This document shows positions 61,351 through 64,000 of a DNA stretch of 64,000 nt, one piece after another. Each line of letters starts with the position of its first letter. Positions within the stretch are counted from its first letter, which is position 1. The stretch is taken from NCBI GenBank assembly GCA_013399305.1, contig VXAI01000157.1:1318613-1382612 (forward strand). The letters run 5' to 3'. This stretch comes from Rostratula benghalensis. Its lineage: Eukaryota; Chordata; Aves; Charadriiformes; Rostratulidae. The position numbers and the translations under genes are program-made. The notes beneath the pieces are model-generated. The model had not been told where the DNA came from and searched no databases. It worked only from the letters and a program-made list of their open reading frames with translations.

Positions 61351-64000
61351 AAAGGTGTTCTCTTCTTCCCTGTTAAATAATCACTGTTGCCTTAATATTC
61401 CAAAGCAGAAGTAGCGTGGAGAGAAGCTAAGCTAAGCTAAATTCTGATTTCCTCATAAACCCAGTGAACCAGCAGACAACTTTGCAGAAAAAAAAATATG
61501 TATGTGATTAGACTGTATTTTTCTGATAAAGATAACCAACCTTCTTCATATTCACAGTATCAAAAAAGACTGTTTCTCACTGTTTCAGATGAATTTTCCA
61601 TTGTGCACCAAGAAACCCACACTGATTATGAGTACTGACTATAAATTCTTCAAGAAAAAATGTGCTGTGTAATTTTACTTATAGCTTAATTAAAACTGCT
61701 AAAAATATTTCTACACCTCATCTACTGTACTTTGAAAAATTCTTTCCTTTTTTTTCCTTTTAATCTCTATATTTTTACTGTTCGTTACACTTTTGACAAC
61801 ACAGTTCCCCACATATCCAAAATATAATTTTATATAGATCTTTTTCATCAGATGATAGTTTGGGTATTTAAATTTACTCATGACTGCACTAAAAGCCCAA
61901 GCATATAGGACCTTATAGCCCTCCAAATATCCACCTGGACGAACTTAAAGTTGGCAGTTGAGCTACCTACACAATGGCTTGGGCATTGTTTGTGCTCTAT
62001 ATTACCAGTATGCTCCCATGTATTTCTTACATAACATGAGAACTGTATAAAGAGTAGGATGGACAGGCTATAATGAGACAAAGAAATCTAGTCTACAAGC
62101 ACAGGAAAGCTCCAACACGTTTCAAAGAGAGGTGGAAATTCTGATCCTACAGTATTCAGTAACTCTAAAAATATCCTTCACTCAGTACAGCAGCAGAGCT
62201 TCCTTTCTCTCAAAGAAAAGGTTTTAAGTTGCTCAGGTAAAAGGAACTATAGTGATGCCTTCCTAATCAGAGATAAATATCAGCTACTTCTGATCTGCTA
62301 CATTGTCAGCTAAGTAATGACTCATTTTCTGCATTGTTCTCGGTATGTGAAGGACAACAGGAGAGCAAACTTTATCCACAGGCTCTTGTTACACTCGGGC
62401 ATTTCCTTCAATCAGGGGCAGGCATTATGAAACACAGTTAGTGCATTCACAAATTAAAAGCAGAAACACAGTCAGCAATTACAAAGGCTGTTGACACACC
62501 TAACTGATTGTCTCGTAGTGTTTCAAGGCTCTATGGCCTTGATTGGCTAAGACAAGAGAGCAATGTAATAAGTAGGTCTGCAGGTCAGTTTAGTGCCTGA
62601 AAACTAATTCTTTTAAGGAGGCTTCTTTTCCCTTTATTTATACACATAATTTGCAAGTTTTCCCAGGACAGGCAGGATAGATTTTTTCAGCAACCTTTTG
62701 TTAACCCGTGCCTCACTAGCTCTCGACTGGGCTGTCAGCTGTTTCCCATAGCTAGTGCACACATGCATCCCAGCCCATACTCATTCAAAACAGAAAAAGA
62801 AACGACTCAGTGTGTCTTCTGTCTGGGAACAGGGACAACTAGAGGGCCTGCCACTACTGTTCACTTTGGCGCTTGGAAAAGTCAAGAAAAGAGATTTACT
62901 GGGCAGCCTCTATGAGACAAGTTACTTTTGGAGCTGTGCTACCCATAAAATGTTTTATGCAGCACTTCTGGCACCTGAATAGGAGATTAGATTTAGGGCT
63001 GAAGTCCAAGGCAAATCTCTCCATTGCATAAGAATGAAGCAGTAGATATCCCTCGTGGAGATTCTTGAAAAGCTGTTGTCCTTATCAGGTTCCTCCTTAT
63101 CCTGTGAGGATTTCTTCTAAATGGCATAAGCTAAACCTACAAGGACTATCTGCTATTTTCTGGTAAATGCCAAGAGTTTAAACAATACTTTGCCACAGAT
63201 TAAATGATCTGGCTTTGCTCCTTCTCGCCTAACTCTGACTGGCAAACTGTCTCCTCAACTGATGCTCTTCCTATTTGGCAAGAGAACAGCCTTCACAGAC
63301 CTATCTGATCCTTTCACCTTATGCTTTTGAAATCAGGACAGATGTTATGTCACCTCCTGAATTTCAGTATTAGATTTCATGTTTCCCACTGGTTTGCTTC
63401 ATTTAAACTCTCTGCACAGAGAACTATGTATTACACAGATTTTAGTAATCTAGTGTGCGCACTGTCATTCCGCTGTCATATTTCATTATACCCCCCGGTT
63501 GTAATGCATACCCTGTATAAGATGAGTTTGTGCTGTGGTGTGATCTGTGGTAGAGATTCACAGCAAACTAAGCATATTGCTGAATCTTGTCCTGCTGAAG
63601 TATGCAGGGTTTAAAACTGTAACTGAAAGCTCTTGCTTATATGGCTAGAAACTGTTTCATCCTGCAGAATAGATCATTTTAGAAAGGCACAGTAATTTTT
63701 GAGCCACTGAGTAACTGATGGCGTATATACCATCAATTGGAATATGTATTGCTGGCAAGAAAATGGGTTATGATTATTTATATGCAAACATCCATTTGTT
63801 TTCATTTAGAACAGCAAACAATTATTCAGATAACCAATAGTGAAAGGAAGTAAATTTCCACCCCAATAGCTATTGTTTTTACCTGAGAAAAAACCAGAAA
63901 GTAATTTTGATAATGCATGAAGTGTCTACTGAAGTAATGTCCCTGTTCCTGGCTTTCAATGAGGATTTGAAATAAAATAACTTCAGAGGAAGGTATAATA
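61351..64000. other. Non-coding unique sequence, no gene seen
   Basis: No gene is recognised to the right edge. Open frames are 97 codons or fewer. GCTAA is repeated three times at about 61426-61440. The stretch 62440-62590 is TAAT- and CAAT-containing, without other structure. Confidence 0.55.

Overview
This window looks like non-coding bird nuclear DNA, either a gene desert or the inside of very long introns. The bird assignment rests on its repeats. There are several CR1 LINE copies with the typical avian 3' end, in which the last bases repeat the ATTCTATGATTCT motif. There is also a roughly 1.1 kb solo LTR that I recognise from memory as a common avian endogenous-retrovirus LTR. The base composition is AT-leaning and CpG-poor, and stop codons are dense in all six frames. 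I recognise no complete protein-coding gene, rRNA, tRNA, CRISPR array or bacterial-type operon. The species cannot be fixed from the sequence.

Layout: 1-1.5 kb is plain unique sequence. A minus-strand open segment at 1470-1757 has an acceptor-like 5' edge and could be a terminal exon or a gene relic. An ancient, decayed CR1 lies at about 4.5-5.3 kb (+). A TA microsatellite is at 7.84 kb. A minus-oriented solo LTR spans about 9.19-10.32 kb. At 14.0-15.45 kb there is a local rise in GC and CpG with a TATA-like box, the best candidate promoter in the window, next to an old dispersed-repeat relic. A truncated CR1 (-) is at 25.5 kb, just right of an AT-rich stretch carrying a 20-bp perfect palindrome. 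A GT/GC alternating tract is at 29.06 kb and a poly-T tract at 32.3 kb. A short CR1 tail (-) is at 39.25 kb. Stretches rich in homeodomain-type TAAT cores occur at about 41.8, 46.3 and 51.2 kb. A weak exon-like segment is at 47.46 kb. A GC-rich open frame of 133 codons is at 57.2 kb. CR1 pieces follow at 58.1 kb (-) and 60.6-61.35 kb (+), with a 38-base poly-T at 59.5 kb.

Function: nothing here forms a pathway. The most plausible biology is regulatory (candidate conserved non-coding elements, one candidate promoter) with layered retroelement insertions of different ages. The open reading frames of 60-200 codons scattered through the window mostly look like chance, or are generated by repeats. 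The few I keep are flagged with low confidence and with the comparison that would settle them. I found no convincing new biological system. The points most worth checking are the 1470-1757 segment, the 15.1-15.45 kb candidate promoter and the 57.2 kb open frame.
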